Shown piece after piece: positions 54,710 to 63,532 of a stretch of DNA of 64,000 nucleotides. The stretch comes from Pacificibacter maritimus. Lineage in GTDB: Bacteria > Pseudomonadota > Alphaproteobacteria > Rhodobacterales > Rhodobacteraceae. A program made the position numbers and the translations under genes. The stretch covers positions 1,194,031-1,258,030 of the forward strand of contig NZ_RKQK01000001.1 in NCBI RefSeq assembly GCF_003814915.1, read 5' to 3'. Position 1 is the stretch's first letter, and each line of letters begins with the position of its first letter. The notes below the pieces were generated by a model. That model made no database searches. It was not told where the DNA came from and saw only the letters and a list, made by a program, of their open reading frames with translations.

Positions 54710-55933
54710 ATGACAAATTTATCCAAACCAATCTTTCTGAACCGCCATACTCCACCGCATATCTTCACTCTGGTTTTCATGGCGAGCATGTCATCAATGG
54801 CGATGACGATTTTTCTGCCAGCGCTGCCTGAGATGACCGAGTATTTCAACACGGACTACACCTATATGCAGTTGTCTGTCGGCGTATTCATGGCGGCAAA
54901 TGCAGTGTTGCAGTTAGCGGTTGGCCCGCTGTCAGATCGGTTTGGCAGGCGCCCTATCACACTTGTTGGTATAGCTTTTTTTCTTGCCGCGACCGTGCTC
55001 GCGATGCAAGCAACAACGATTCAGATGTTTTTAATCCTGCGCGGACTACAGGCGGCAATCGTAACGACCATGGTGTTATCGCGTGCAGTTGTCCGCGATG
55101 TTTTTCCCGAAAATAAAGTCGCCTCGATGATGGCCTATGTCACAATGTGTATGGCGATTGTGCCGATGGTTGCACCGACTATCGGCGGCTTTTTGACATC
55201 TAGCTTCGGTTGGACAGGCACCTTTGCCTTTTTGGCACTCTGCGGCGCATTATTGTTTTTATTAGCATTTTTCGACATGGGGGAAACCGCGCCCAAATCT
55301 GACAGCTCATTCATGAAAATGGTGGCTGGGTTTCCAGAGCTTTTGTCATCTCAGCGTTTCTTGGGGTATGCGTTTTGCACAGCCTTCGCATCAGGCACGT
55401 TCTTTTCATTTTTGGGCGGCGCGCCCTTTGTAGGTGTGCAGATTTTTGGACTTTCATCCGAAACAATTGGCCTTGGGATTGGCGCCCCTGCGGCGGGGTA
55501 CTTTCTTGGTAACTTCTTATCCGCACGCTTTTCGGCGCGCTTTGGCATCAACGCGATGTGCCTTGCAGGCACAATGATTACATCTTTGGGGGTCGGCTTG
55601 TGCACCCTACTCACCCTTACGGATCATATCACTGCCTTTTGGTTCTTTGCGCTGATGATCCCCATGGGGCTCGGAAATGGTCTGACCATGCCAAATGCAG
55701 TCACGGGATCAATGTCAGTTCGCGTAAACCTCACAGGCACAGCTGCTGGTTTGGGCGGATCGATGATGATTGCAGGCGGCGCAATCCTATCTGCGATTGC
55801 AGGATCAGTCTTGACTGTCGAACGCGGAAGCGCCCCTTTACTGCTGATTATGCTGACAGTGTCCACCTGTAGCGTTTTGAGTGTACTGTGGGTGATACGC
55901 CGCGAACGCGTGGTGATGGGCAGCACAACTTAG
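54710..55933 (+). CDS. Bcr/CflA-type MFS efflux transporter
   Basis: Twelve-helix drug/H+ antiporter, 407 aa. The Bcr/CflA pattern is visible: FMASMSSMAMTIFLPALPEM in helix 1, the loop 2-3 motif GPLSDRFGRRPITLVG, the RGLQAAI/RAVVRDVF region of helix 4 (antiporter motif), and MVAPTIGGFL. Exports an unknown hydrophobic compound. It is divergent from pccB across the PccR-box region and upstream of pccR, so a link with propionate stress is possible but not shown. Confidence 0.9.
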   Translation: MTNLSKPIFLNRHTPPHIFTLVFMASMSSMAMTIFLPALPEMTEYFNTDYTYMQLSVGVFMAANAVLQLAVGPLSDRFGRRPITLVGIAFFLAATVLAMQATTIQMFLILRGLQAAIVTTMVLSRAVVRDVFPENKVASMMAYVTMCMAIVPMVAPTIGGFLTSSFGWTGTFAFLALCGALLFLLAFFDMGETAPKSDSSFMKMVAGFPELLSSQRFLGYAFCTAFASGTFFSFLGGAPFVGVQIFGLSSETIGLGIGAPAAGYFLGNFLSARFSARFGINAMCLAGTMITSLGVGLCTLLTLTDHITAFWFFALMIPMGLGNGLTMPNAVTGSMSVRVNLTGTAAGLGGSMMIAGGAILSAIAGSVLTVERGSAPLLLIMLTVSTCSVLSVLWVIRRERVVMGSTT

Positions 55934-56000
55934 ACTTTTCTTGGGCCATGATGCGGGGTCGTCAGCCGCCCTAGTCGAAAATTTCACCTTGCATGACAGA

Positions 56001-56039
56001 TTTGCAAAAGGGATGGTAGAGTAGCGCAAAGATGCAAAC
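56001..56039. promoter_or_regulatory. Candidate PccR autoregulatory site
   Basis: A perfect TTTGCAAA (56001-56008, within ATTTGCAAAA) and a partial copy ATGCAAAC (56032-56039) lie 25-63 bases before the pccR ATG. Autoregulation through such repeats is known for PccR of Rhodobacter sphaeroides. Confidence 0.5.
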
Positions 56040-56063
56040 TCAACCGAAACTTTGGTAAATCCG

Positions 56064-57461
56064 ATGGCACAGCAAAAACTATACGCAGGCGCGAAATTGC
56101 GCGAGACACGCACCCGTCTTGGGCTCACACAACGCGTTTTTGCCGAAAAGCTTGGGGTGTCATTGCCCTATCTGAATCAGATGGAAAACAACAATCGACC
56201 CGTTTCAACGGGCGTTGTTTTGGCCTTGGCGCAAGAGTTCGGTTTTGACGTGACCGAGCTTTCCACGGGCGATGCAGAGCGTATGGTCACCGATATGCGC
56301 GAAGCCTTGGCCGACCCTGTGTTCGGCGATGGCACGCCGCCCTTGGCTGATCTGCGTCTTGCTGCCAGCAACGCCCCAGCCTTGGCTCGCGCCTTTTTAA
56401 AACTGCATGGGGTCTACCGTCAAAGCACCGAAAGACTGGCCTCTCTTGATGATGCCTTGGGGCAAAATGAAAGTGCAGCAAGACCATCCCCTTGGGAGGA
56501 GGTGCGCGACTTCTTTCACTATTGCGACAATTACATCGACAGCGTCGATCGCGCAGCGGAAGAATTTGCATCCTCAAACGGCACGGTCTTAGAGGTAACC
56601 AAAACTGCCATTAACGCCTTAGAGGCACGCGGCATTCACCTGCGGTTCACGACAGATTTGGTTCGTGATTTTGATGCCGAGCGTGGAATTTTATCGCTCT
56701 GTGCCCGCTCGACGCGTGCGACGCAAAGCTTTCAAATATTGCACCAATTAGCGCTTTTGACCCAAAGTGATCTCCTGGATGAAATACTAGATCAAGCGGG
56801 CTTTCAATCGGAAGATGCTCGAAAAATTGCCCGCATAGGCTTGGCCAATTATTACGCAGGCGCAGCTCTAATGCCTTACGAAGCATTTTGGTCAGCAGCC
56901 CAAGAAACACGCCATGATTTAGAAATACTCAGCGACCGCTTTGGTGCGTCAATCGAACAAGTGGGACACCGACTATCAACGCTGCAACGCTCTGGCGCAA
57001 AAGGCGTGCCCTTTTACTTTGTGCGCGTAGATCAAGCGGGGACGATCACCAAACGCCACTCATCAACGCGGTTACAATTTGCGCGATATGGCGGTGCCTG
57101 CCCCCTTTGGAATGTCCACCAAGCCTTTGAAACGCCTGGCCGATTCTTGCGCCAATTGGCTGAAACCCCAGATGGCGTACGCTATTTGTCCATCGCCCGA
57201 GATGTGTCAAAATCAGGCGGATCATTTCATGCGCCAGTGCGCCGTTACGCGATTGGTTTGGGCTGTGAAGTCAGCCATGCGGCAGATTTGGTGTATGCAG
57301 ACGATTTAGATGTCAAAAACCCAAGTGCGTTTGAACCGATTGGTATTTCTTGCCGCATTTGCCTGCGCCGCGAATGTCACCAAAGATCCGTTCCACCGCT
57401 GGACCGTGCCCTATCGATCGACCCAAATACGCGGGGCACCCTGCCCTATTCTATTGAATAA
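56064..57461 (+). CDS. pccR: PccR, short-chain fatty acyl-CoA responsive regulator (ScfR family)
   Basis: 465-aa regulator of the ScfR/RamB-like group. The N-terminal Cro/CI helix-turn-helix is LRETRTRLGLTQRVFAEKLG followed by SLPYLNQMENNNRPVS. A metallopeptidase-like middle domain (about residues 150-270, DRAAEEFASSNGTVLE to LLTQSDLLDEILDQAGF) follows, and the C-terminal domain (GACPLWNVHQAF, RRYAIGLGCEVSHAADLVYA, PIGISCRICLRREC) has the conserved cysteines of the family. It activates pccB for propionate growth in R. sphaeroides; the same role is inferred here from nearby TTTGCAAA sites. The ATG at 56064 is preferred to a TTG four codons upstream. Confidence 0.93.
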   Translation: MAQQKLYAGAKLRETRTRLGLTQRVFAEKLGVSLPYLNQMENNNRPVSTGVVLALAQEFGFDVTELSTGDAERMVTDMREALADPVFGDGTPPLADLRLAASNAPALARAFLKLHGVYRQSTERLASLDDALGQNESAARPSPWEEVRDFFHYCDNYIDSVDRAAEEFASSNGTVLEVTKTAINALEARGIHLRFTTDLVRDFDAERGILSLCARSTRATQSFQILHQLALLTQSDLLDEILDQAGFQSEDARKIARIGLANYYAGAALMPYEAFWSAAQETRHDLEILSDRFGASIEQVGHRLSTLQRSGAKGVPFYFVRVDQAGTITKRHSSTRLQFARYGGACPLWNVHQAFETPGRFLRQLAETPDGVRYLSIARDVSKSGGSFHAPVRRYAIGLGCEVSHAADLVYADDLDVKNPSAFEPIGISCRICLRRECHQRSVPPLDRALSIDPNTRGTLPYSIE

Positions 57462-57529
57462 AAAGAGAAATCGAATCGAAAATTGCGCGCTGTAAGCGCC
57501 ACGATGTTTCATAATGTTATGAAGAAAAG

Positions 57530-57606
57530 TGGCGCGGTTGACGGGACTCGAACCCGCGACCCCCGGCGTGACAGGCCGGTACTCTAACCAACTGAGCTAC
57601 AACCGC
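57530..57606 (-). tRNA. tRNA-Asp (anticodon GTC), copy 1
   Basis: 77-base tRNA with encoded CCA. Acceptor GCGGTTG/CAACCGC, D arm GCTCAGTTGGTTAGAG, anticodon stem CCGGC/GCCGG with loop CTGTCAC giving GTC, and T arm CGGGTTCGAGTCCCG. Identical to the copy 151 bases further on. Confidence 0.97.
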
Positions 57607-57680
57607 GCATTGCCTTTCGGCTATTTTCTGCTTCACTTCGAAGCGCTCTGAAAGGCGGACCTAAAAGAGCAAGGTAGCGA

Positions 57681-57757
57681 TGGCGCGGTTGACGGGACTC
57701 GAACCCGCGACCCCCGGCGTGACAGGCCGGTACTCTAACCAACTGAGCTACAACCGC
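57681..57757 (-). tRNA. tRNA-Asp (anticodon GTC), copy 2
   Basis: Identical over all 77 bases, CCA included, to the other tRNA-Asp. On the minus strand this copy is transcribed first; the two probably share a transcript. Confidence 0.97.
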
Positions 57758-58077
57758 TCGCTACCATTCTGACGTTACCGTCTGAACGTTGTGGCGTTCT
57801 ATGGCTCGACGGCTTGCGCGTCAAGCGCCATATGCACGAAATGTGACTTGGTTTGAAAAAAAAATTGCGCAGCAGGCGTCGCCCTCAAAAAACGCCCATA
57901 AATCGGCGCATTACTTGCTTTGGATCGATCCAGGCGAACGCGCATAGTCGGGTGTATGCAAGGCATTTGCCTCTTTGCCCCGCTCAGCGCGCAACCGAGT
58001 ACATAGAGGTACCGATGGACATCAGAAAAACTGGGCCATGAGGTCCAGACAAATTTTAACGATTAAGAGGAGGTAAA
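57758..58077. other. Intergenic region between tRNA-Asp and tRNA-Val
   Basis: 320 bases. No credible gene, hairpin terminator or repeat family was recognised. A run of nine A residues near 57858 (T on the minus strand) could be the end of the tRNA-Val transcript, and the part next to the tRNA should contain the tRNA-Asp promoter, but no clear -35/-10 pair stands out. Confidence 0.5.
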
Positions 58078-58153
<76 letters not shown>

Positions 58154-58270
58154 GGTGAGGGCGATTTACAGAATGCAACAGGCAGACACAAGAGGCATTG
58201 TGCAATTTGTGCAAACTTCTTTTGAATTTCTCAAATCCGATCGAATTTAATTCGAATGCCCCTCCCTGCG

Positions 58271-59020
58271 CTATCCCTTGGCCGCGCGCCACCCCGCACG
58301 CAGCGCCTGTTCTTCTGAACAAAACCAATGTTCACCGTTTTTGGTATTGATCTGAGTCTTTTCATACCAACGCGATCCCGGCAGGTGGTAAAGACGGCCA
58401 GACTTGGAAATATTGCCTTTGATCGTGCATCCTTTTGGCGCAGGCTCTTGCACTGCGGCGTGGTCTTGCTGCGCTTGCGCGCGCTTTTCAGCACGATACG
58501 CAGCAGGCTTTTGCGCACCGCCTTGCCACAAGCCCAATGATGATTTTCGGGCTTGGTTTTCAGCGGTAATATAATCGGTCGAATATTTCGCATAGGCAAA
58601 GGCCGCCCCATGGGCAACCATAGCGTGATTTAGATTCACACCCGCCGCACGGCAGACGGCAACAATACGGCCGTAGCGATCCACATCGGTTTGCGCGCAT
58701 TGAACTGTGTCTTGGGCAAGGCTTTGCAGCGCGGCCATGGACCACTGCCCACAGCCCCAGATCTTGCCCTGCGCATCCATACAGGTCTGCGCCAATTCGG
58801 GGGCATCAATACCGTGCAAACGCACTTTGACAGCCCCCAGAGCCAAGGTATCGCCATCTATGATGCGCGCTTTTCCAGAATACTGTGGCGTGGTTTTATC
58901 AGGCGCGAAAGTCGCTGTTTGCGCAGCCTCTAGCCCCCCTGTTTTCACAGAAGGAAAGGCGACACCTAGCCCCATAACGGCCCCAAAGACCGCAACATAT
59001 TGTAGAATACCCCATCTCAC
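58271..59020 (-). CDS. Thermonuclease-family secreted nuclease with C-terminal extension
   Basis: 249 aa. An N-terminal hydrophobic segment (ILQYVAVFGAVMGLGVAFPS) directs export. The staphylococcal-nuclease fold (about residues 45-165) shows ARIIDGDTLALGAVKVRLHG then IDAPELAQ, with the catalytic arginine and glutamate, and VDRYGRIVAV with the second arginine. Two extra cysteines (QTCMDAQGKIWGCGQW) probably form a disulfide. A C-terminal domain of about 55 residues (GCTIKGNISKSGRLYHLPGS to ALRAGWRAAKG) is added, as in many alphaproteobacterial members; its role is unknown. Likely cleaves DNA or RNA outside the cytoplasm. Confidence 0.87.
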   Translation of the reverse strand: MRWGILQYVAVFGAVMGLGVAFPSVKTGGLEAAQTATFAPDKTTPQYSGKARIIDGDTLALGAVKVRLHGIDAPELAQTCMDAQGKIWGCGQWSMAALQSLAQDTVQCAQTDVDRYGRIVAVCRAAGVNLNHAMVAHGAAFAYAKYSTDYITAENQARKSSLGLWQGGAQKPAAYRAEKRAQAQQDHAAVQEPAPKGCTIKGNISKSGRLYHLPGSRWYEKTQINTKNGEHWFCSEEQALRAGWRAAKG

Positions 59021-59126
59021 ACCTCAGGATATGGGGCAAAACGAGAACAAACACAAGTGCCATCTGCAGCTAAGGTTAATTCCCCCTTGCCTACGCAGAT
59101 CACGCAGTCAGGCCGCCAAGACAGGT

Positions 59127-60020
59127 TTAGGTAATGGATTTAACGGATCGTAGGCGCTTTTCCGCACGGGCCTCACGTATCGAAATCACAGTGACCGCGC
59201 CGATAATCATCAGGCCGCCGCAAATCACAAACAGATCGATACCTTCGCCAAACAAGGCAACCCCTGCGATAGTGGCCCAAAGCAACTGCAAGAAGGACAC
59301 AGGCTGGATGACACTCATCGGCGCGCAGGCAAAGGCGCGCGTCATGCAATAATGCGCGAAAGTAGCAAAGAAAGATGTCGCGAACAGCAAGCCCAGTTGC
59401 GTCAGCGTCGGCGTTTGCCACTGTGCGATGGCAAATGGCGCAAGAAACAACGGCACTATTATGGAGAGCGAAAACACCACAACGCTGGCAGGCAACCGTT
59501 TCGACAACACGCTGGCGGTCAAATAGCTGCCAGCGATAAACATCGCAGCAAAGACCATGGCGATATGACCAGAATCGATTTCACGCAGACCAGGGCGCAA
59601 AATCACAACACCGCCGATGATGGCCATGATCAAGGCGATGATACGGGGCGCTGCAATTTTTTCGCCGAACAGAACAACCGCGCCCAGAGTCACATAGATC
59701 GGGTTCATAAAGTTCATCGCCGTGACTTCAGCAATCGGGATACGGGTCATCGCATAGAACCACAGCACCATGGCAATGGCGTGAATTCCGCCGCGCAGAG
59801 CGATCAAACCAAAGACCTCGCGCGTGAACACAGCTTTGCGTACAGACCCAAGCATTGGCACCAAAAAGACCACGCCCAAAGCAAAGCGCAAAAACGCAGC
59901 TTGCGTCACAGGCAAGCCCGTGCCCACGTATTTGACCAAGATGTTCATGGTCACGAAACACAATGTTGTCGCAAACATCCACAAGATGCCTGCCATAGGT
60001 CTGGTTTGGATTGACGTCAT
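59127..60020 (-). CDS. EamA/DMT-family transporter
   Basis: Ten-helix drug/metabolite transporter of about 297 aa with two EamA repeats: the first ends near AMTRIPIAEVTAMNFMNPIYVTLGAVVLFGE, split here as MTRIPIAEVTAMNFMNP and VTLGAVVLFGE, the second with PMSVIQPVSFLQLLWATIAG and GLMIIGAVTVISIREARAEK. Exports an unknown small metabolite. The ATG at 60020 is preferred because the frame upstream is basic and not conserved, though no strong ribosome site is seen. It follows the LysE-type gene by 41 bases on the same strand. Confidence 0.87.
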   Translation of the reverse strand: MTSIQTRPMAGILWMFATTLCFVTMNILVKYVGTGLPVTQAAFLRFALGVVFLVPMLGSVRKAVFTREVFGLIALRGGIHAIAMVLWFYAMTRIPIAEVTAMNFMNPIYVTLGAVVLFGEKIAAPRIIALIMAIIGGVVILRPGLREIDSGHIAMVFAAMFIAGSYLTASVLSKRLPASVVVFSLSIIVPLFLAPFAIAQWQTPTLTQLGLLFATSFFATFAHYCMTRAFACAPMSVIQPVSFLQLLWATIAGVALFGEGIDLFVICGGLMIIGAVTVISIREARAEKRLRSVKSIT

Positions 60021-60061
60021 GGCGAGACACTGTGCCCAAGCGAAACGAAGTGCAAGGGCGA

Positions 60062-60664
60062 TTAAAACCCGCGCATCAATTTGACGGCGATAAGCCACAT
60101 AACCACACAGATTGCTGCATCAAGAATGCGCCACGACAGTTCCTTGGCGAACAATGCTGCCATGTAGCGGGCGCCAAACCCCAATGCCGTGAAAAATACA
60201 GTTGACCCAGAAATAGCCCCAATCGCGAAAAGCCAAGCCAGATCGCCGAATTCGGCCGAAATCGCGCCAAGCAAAACAACGGTGTCCAAATATACATGCG
60301 GATTTAACCATGTCAGCATTAGGCATGTCAGGACCGCTGCGCGCAGGCTTTGGGCGCTGCCTTGCGCGGCCGTCAGGCTTTGCCCTCCGCGCAGGGCTGA
60401 CCGCAAGGACAGTGCGCCATAGACCAACAAGAATGCCGCACCGCCCCAGCGCATGATCGGCAACGCTATTGGCAAAACAGTTGCGATCCATGCAGATGAG
60501 AACACGCCGATGCTGATTAAGAGAGCTTCTGACAGGATACAAACAAGAACCACGGGCACGACATGCCTGCGGCGCAATCCTTGGCGCAAAACAAAGGCGT
60601 TTTGACTGCCAATCGCGGCGATCAATGTGAGCGAAGACAAAAAGCCCGTTATCAGCGCCTGCAT
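60062..60664 (-). CDS. LysE/ArgO-type amino-acid exporter
   Basis: 200 aa with about six helices, LysE superfamily. It starts MQALITGFLSSLTLIAAIGS then QNAFVLRQGL, the family signature with GxQNAFVLRQG, and has TWLNPHVYLDTVVLLG in the middle, close to ArgO/LysE. Probably exports a basic amino acid, usually arginine or lysine; the usual divergent LysR regulator (ArgP/LysG) is not adjacent. The ATG at 60664 is preferred to a TTG two codons earlier. Co-directional with the DMT gene. Confidence 0.9.
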   Translation of the reverse strand: MQALITGFLSSLTLIAAIGSQNAFVLRQGLRRRHVVPVVLVCILSEALLISIGVFSSAWIATVLPIALPIMRWGGAAFLLVYGALSLRSALRGGQSLTAAQGSAQSLRAAVLTCLMLTWLNPHVYLDTVVLLGAISAEFGDLAWLFAIGAISGSTVFFTALGFGARYMAALFAKELSWRILDAAICVVMWLIAVKLMRGF

Positions 60665-60706
60665 GGGCAAGACCTTATGTGTCGTGAAAAACCAAAGGGT
60701 AGATAT

Positions 60707-60735
60707 GAAAAAAGCCCCGCCATTTCAGCGGGGCC
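60707..60735 (-). terminator. Rho-independent terminator of yebC
   Basis: On the minus strand GCCCCGC-tgaaatg-GCGGGGC is followed by TTTTTT, 20 bases past the yebC stop. Perfect 7-base stem. Confidence 0.9.
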
Positions 60736-60753
60736 AATTCAAACAGGCAAAAG

Positions 60754-61503
60754 TTATGCGTCGTTAAACTGTGCCATCACTTCGTCTGAGGCTTCGAAAT
60801 TGGTGGTGACGGTTTGCACATCGTCATCATCTTCCAAAGCATCAACCAGCTTCATCAATTTCTCTAGGCCATCGAAATCCAATTCGGTTTGAATATTTGG
60901 CACCCAAACCAGCTTGGTGCTCTCAGACTCACCAAGTTCCGCTTCCAGCGCTGTGGACACATCATTCAGATCCGTATCAGCACAGGTAATGTGGTGGCCA
61001 TCTTCAGTGCTTTCGCAATCTTCCGCGCCAGCCTCAATCGCGGCCATCATCACAGTGTCAGCATCGCCAACCTCTGCGGGGTAGGAAATCGCCCCCTTGC
61101 GGTCAAACATAAAGCCAACAGATCCCGTTTCGCCCAAGTTCCCACCGTTTTTGGAGAAAGTGGAACGCACAGTCGATGCGGTACGGTTTTTATTGTCGGT
61201 CATGGTTTCTACGATCACTGCCACGCCGTTAGGGCCGTAGCCTTCGTAGCGGATTTCGTCGTAGTTTTCCGCATCGCCGCCGATGGCCTTTTTGATCGCG
61301 CGCTCAATCACGTCTTTGGGCACAGAAACCGATTTGGCTTCTTTAACCGCCATGCGCAAACGCGGGTTTTTGTCTGGATCAGGGTCCCCCATTTTCGCTG
61401 CCACAGTGATTTCTTTGGCGAGTTTGGAAAAGAGTTTGGAACGCAATTTATCCTGACGCCCTTTACGGTGTTGGATATTTGCCCATTTTGAGTGGCCTGC
61501 CAT
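60754..61503 (-). CDS. YebC/PmpR family protein
   Basis: 249 aa of the YebC family, proteins that act as transcription regulators in some bacteria and as ribosome-associated factors easing stalls at proline runs in others. It starts [18 protein letters not shown], the invariant family start, and contains [39 protein letters not shown] and the acidic C-terminal [12 protein letters not shown]. Monocistronic, with its own terminator. Confidence 0.95.
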   Translation of the reverse strand: MAGHSKWANIQHRKGRQDKLRSKLFSKLAKEITVAAKMGDPDPDKNPRLRMAVKEAKSVSVPKDVIERAIKKAIGGDAENYDEIRYEGYGPNGVAVIVETMTDNKNRTASTVRSTFSKNGGNLGETGSVGFMFDRKGAISYPAEVGDADTVMMAAIEAGAEDCESTEDGHHITCADTDLNDVSTALEAELGESESTKLVWVPNIQTELDFDGLEKLMKLVDALEDDDDVQTVTTNFEASDEVMAQFNDA

Positions 61504-61616
61504 GTGAAAAAGCCTTTCGCGACTAGAATTTTAGAATTGCTTTCATATAGGCGATGCAGACCTGTACCTGCAAGGCCACCTGCCGCTGTCTATTGGGGAA
61601 ACATGGGGTTTCCTGT

Positions 61617-63398
61617 CTAAAGCGGCCATAAAAACGGAATAACGGCTGAGGCCAGAAGACCGATAGATATATTCAATGGAATACCGATCTTCATATAATC
61701 TGTGAACTTATACCCGCCAGGCCCGTAAACCATCGTATTTGTTTGATAGCCAATCGGCGTGGCGAAAGAGGCAGACGCGGCAACCATCACAGCCACAACC
61801 AACCCACGTGGGTCCAACCCCATTTGTTGACCAAGGGCGATGGCGATGGGGGTTACCACCACGGCCACCGCATTGTTGGACACAAGTTCTGTCAGGATCG
61901 ATGTCAGAAGATAAATCGACCAGATCACAAAGAAAATTGGCAAACCCTCGAGCAAGGGCGCAATGGCGTTTACGATCATCGCAACAGCGCCAGAGGCCTG
62001 CAAGGACGCGCCAACGGCCAGCATCGAAAAGATTAAGGTCAACAATCTGATATCAACGAAAGAAAAGGCTTCATCGGCATCGATACAACGCGTGACCAAA
62101 ACAACTGCGACAGAAATGACCGATAACATCAAGATCGGCGCCACACCGAATGCCGCGAGAATCACAATAGAAAACATGGCAATCCAAGCAATCGGGCCGT
62201 GGGATCGGTTATAGGCGCGCTCGGTCGGCTTTGAGACATCGCCCAAATCCATATCCGCCGCCAAGCGCTGGATGTCTTCGGGCGCGCCTTCGATCAAAAG
62301 CGTATCCCCGACCCGCACCACGATGTCATTGATCTTATGGCCTAGGTTTTGGTTGCGGCGATGTACGGCCAAAACATATATGCCATAGCGGCGGCGCAAG
62401 CGCATGGAACTGAGCGCACGGCCGACCATCTTACATCCGGGTGTAATCAGGGTTTCAACGGTGCTGGTTTCGACAGCAGAAACTTGATCGACACGTTTGA
62501 GTGATTTATCGCGCTGCAAGCTCAGCAATTCGGAAATTTGCGAGCGCAAGACAACGCGATCGCCAACCTCTAGCATCACTGATTTTAGATCGTGACGCAG
62601 AGATTTATCGCCGCGGACAACATCAATCAGGCGCACGCCTTCGCGTTTGAAAAGCTGCACAGTCAGCACTTCGCGGCCAATCAAGTTACTATCGGGCGGG
62701 ATCACGGATTCGGTGAAAAACTTCATCTTGGATCGCGATCCGTTTAACATATTTGCCAAACTTTCGCGTTCGGGCAAAAGGTGCCGCCCGATGAAATAAA
62801 GGTAGATCATCCCCCAAGCGACGATGATAACGCCCAAAAGCGAGACCTCGAAAATCGTGAAAGGCTCCATACCCTGCGCGCGCGCAACACCGTCAACCAG
62901 CAGGTTGGTCGAAGTGCCAATCAGGGTCATCGTACCGCCCATAATCGCAGCGTAAGACAAAGGGATCAGCAACTTAGAAGCGGATGTACCCAACTTGGAA
63001 CTGAGTTGAACAAACACAGGGATCATCACGACAACAACGGGAGTATTGGCGACAAAAGCCGACAAGACCACAACAACGGCCAGAAGCATCGCGATAGAGC
63101 GCTGCGGGTGCGTTTCTGCGGATCGTCCTGCAAGCTGCGTGAACCACTCCAGCCCGCCCGTGCGCACCAAAGCCCCCATCACGATAAACATCGCAGCGAT
63201 TGTCCAAGGCGCGGGGTTTGAAAGCACCTCTAGACCTTGTTCATAGGGAAGAATGCCGAAGAAAATCATCAAAGACGCCCCCGTGAGAGCGACAACTTCA
63301 GTCGAAAAAACTTCGCGCACGAACAAAACGAACATGAAGCCCACGACCACCAAAGACAAAATTGCTTGTGTCATCGGGTCAAATTGAAAAATTTCCAT
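61617..63398 (-). CDS. SLC13-family permease with two TrkA-C domains
   Basis: 593 aa. About five to six N-terminal helices (QAILSLVVVGFMFVLF, VVVLSAFVANTPVVVVMIPV with the family's SNT/NTP-type motif, MTLIGTSTNLL), two cytoplasmic TrkA-C/RCK-C domains (about 215-300 and 305-385, each ending in VGDRVVLR or VGDTLLIEG), then a second helical half with ELVSNNAVAVVVTPIAIALG and SFATPIGYQTNTMVYGPGGY. This is the anion/Na+ symporter layout of putative sulfate or dicarboxylate transporters. Regulation by a ligand through the RCK-C domains is known for related proteins. Confidence 0.9.
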   Translation of the reverse strand: MEIFQFDPMTQAILSLVVVGFMFVLFVREVFSTEVVALTGASLMIFFGILPYEQGLEVLSNPAPWTIAAMFIVMGALVRTGGLEWFTQLAGRSAETHPQRSIAMLLAVVVVLSAFVANTPVVVVMIPVFVQLSSKLGTSASKLLIPLSYAAIMGGTMTLIGTSTNLLVDGVARAQGMEPFTIFEVSLLGVIIVAWGMIYLYFIGRHLLPERESLANMLNGSRSKMKFFTESVIPPDSNLIGREVLTVQLFKREGVRLIDVVRGDKSLRHDLKSVMLEVGDRVVLRSQISELLSLQRDKSLKRVDQVSAVETSTVETLITPGCKMVGRALSSMRLRRRYGIYVLAVHRRNQNLGHKINDIVVRVGDTLLIEGAPEDIQRLAADMDLGDVSKPTERAYNRSHGPIAWIAMFSIVILAAFGVAPILMLSVISVAVVLVTRCIDADEAFSFVDIRLLTLIFSMLAVGASLQASGAVAMIVNAIAPLLEGLPIFFVIWSIYLLTSILTELVSNNAVAVVVTPIAIALGQQMGLDPRGLVVAVMVAASASFATPIGYQTNTMVYGPGGYKFTDYMKIGIPLNISIGLLASAVIPFLWPL

Positions 63399-63532
63399 GT
63401 CACCTCAGGGGCTTGTTGAACCGCAACCATAATGGACGCGGTTCACTGATCTTCACAAGCGAGAACTGCCCCCGATGCGGGAAAGCACGTCAAAATCTGA
63501 CATCTGTAGCGCAATTATCGAAGCTCTGCCCT

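Noticed and set aside
59352-60014. 220-aa open frame antisense to the DMT transporter
   Set aside because: Product is R, H, Q and D rich, typical of reversed membrane-protein coding sequence.
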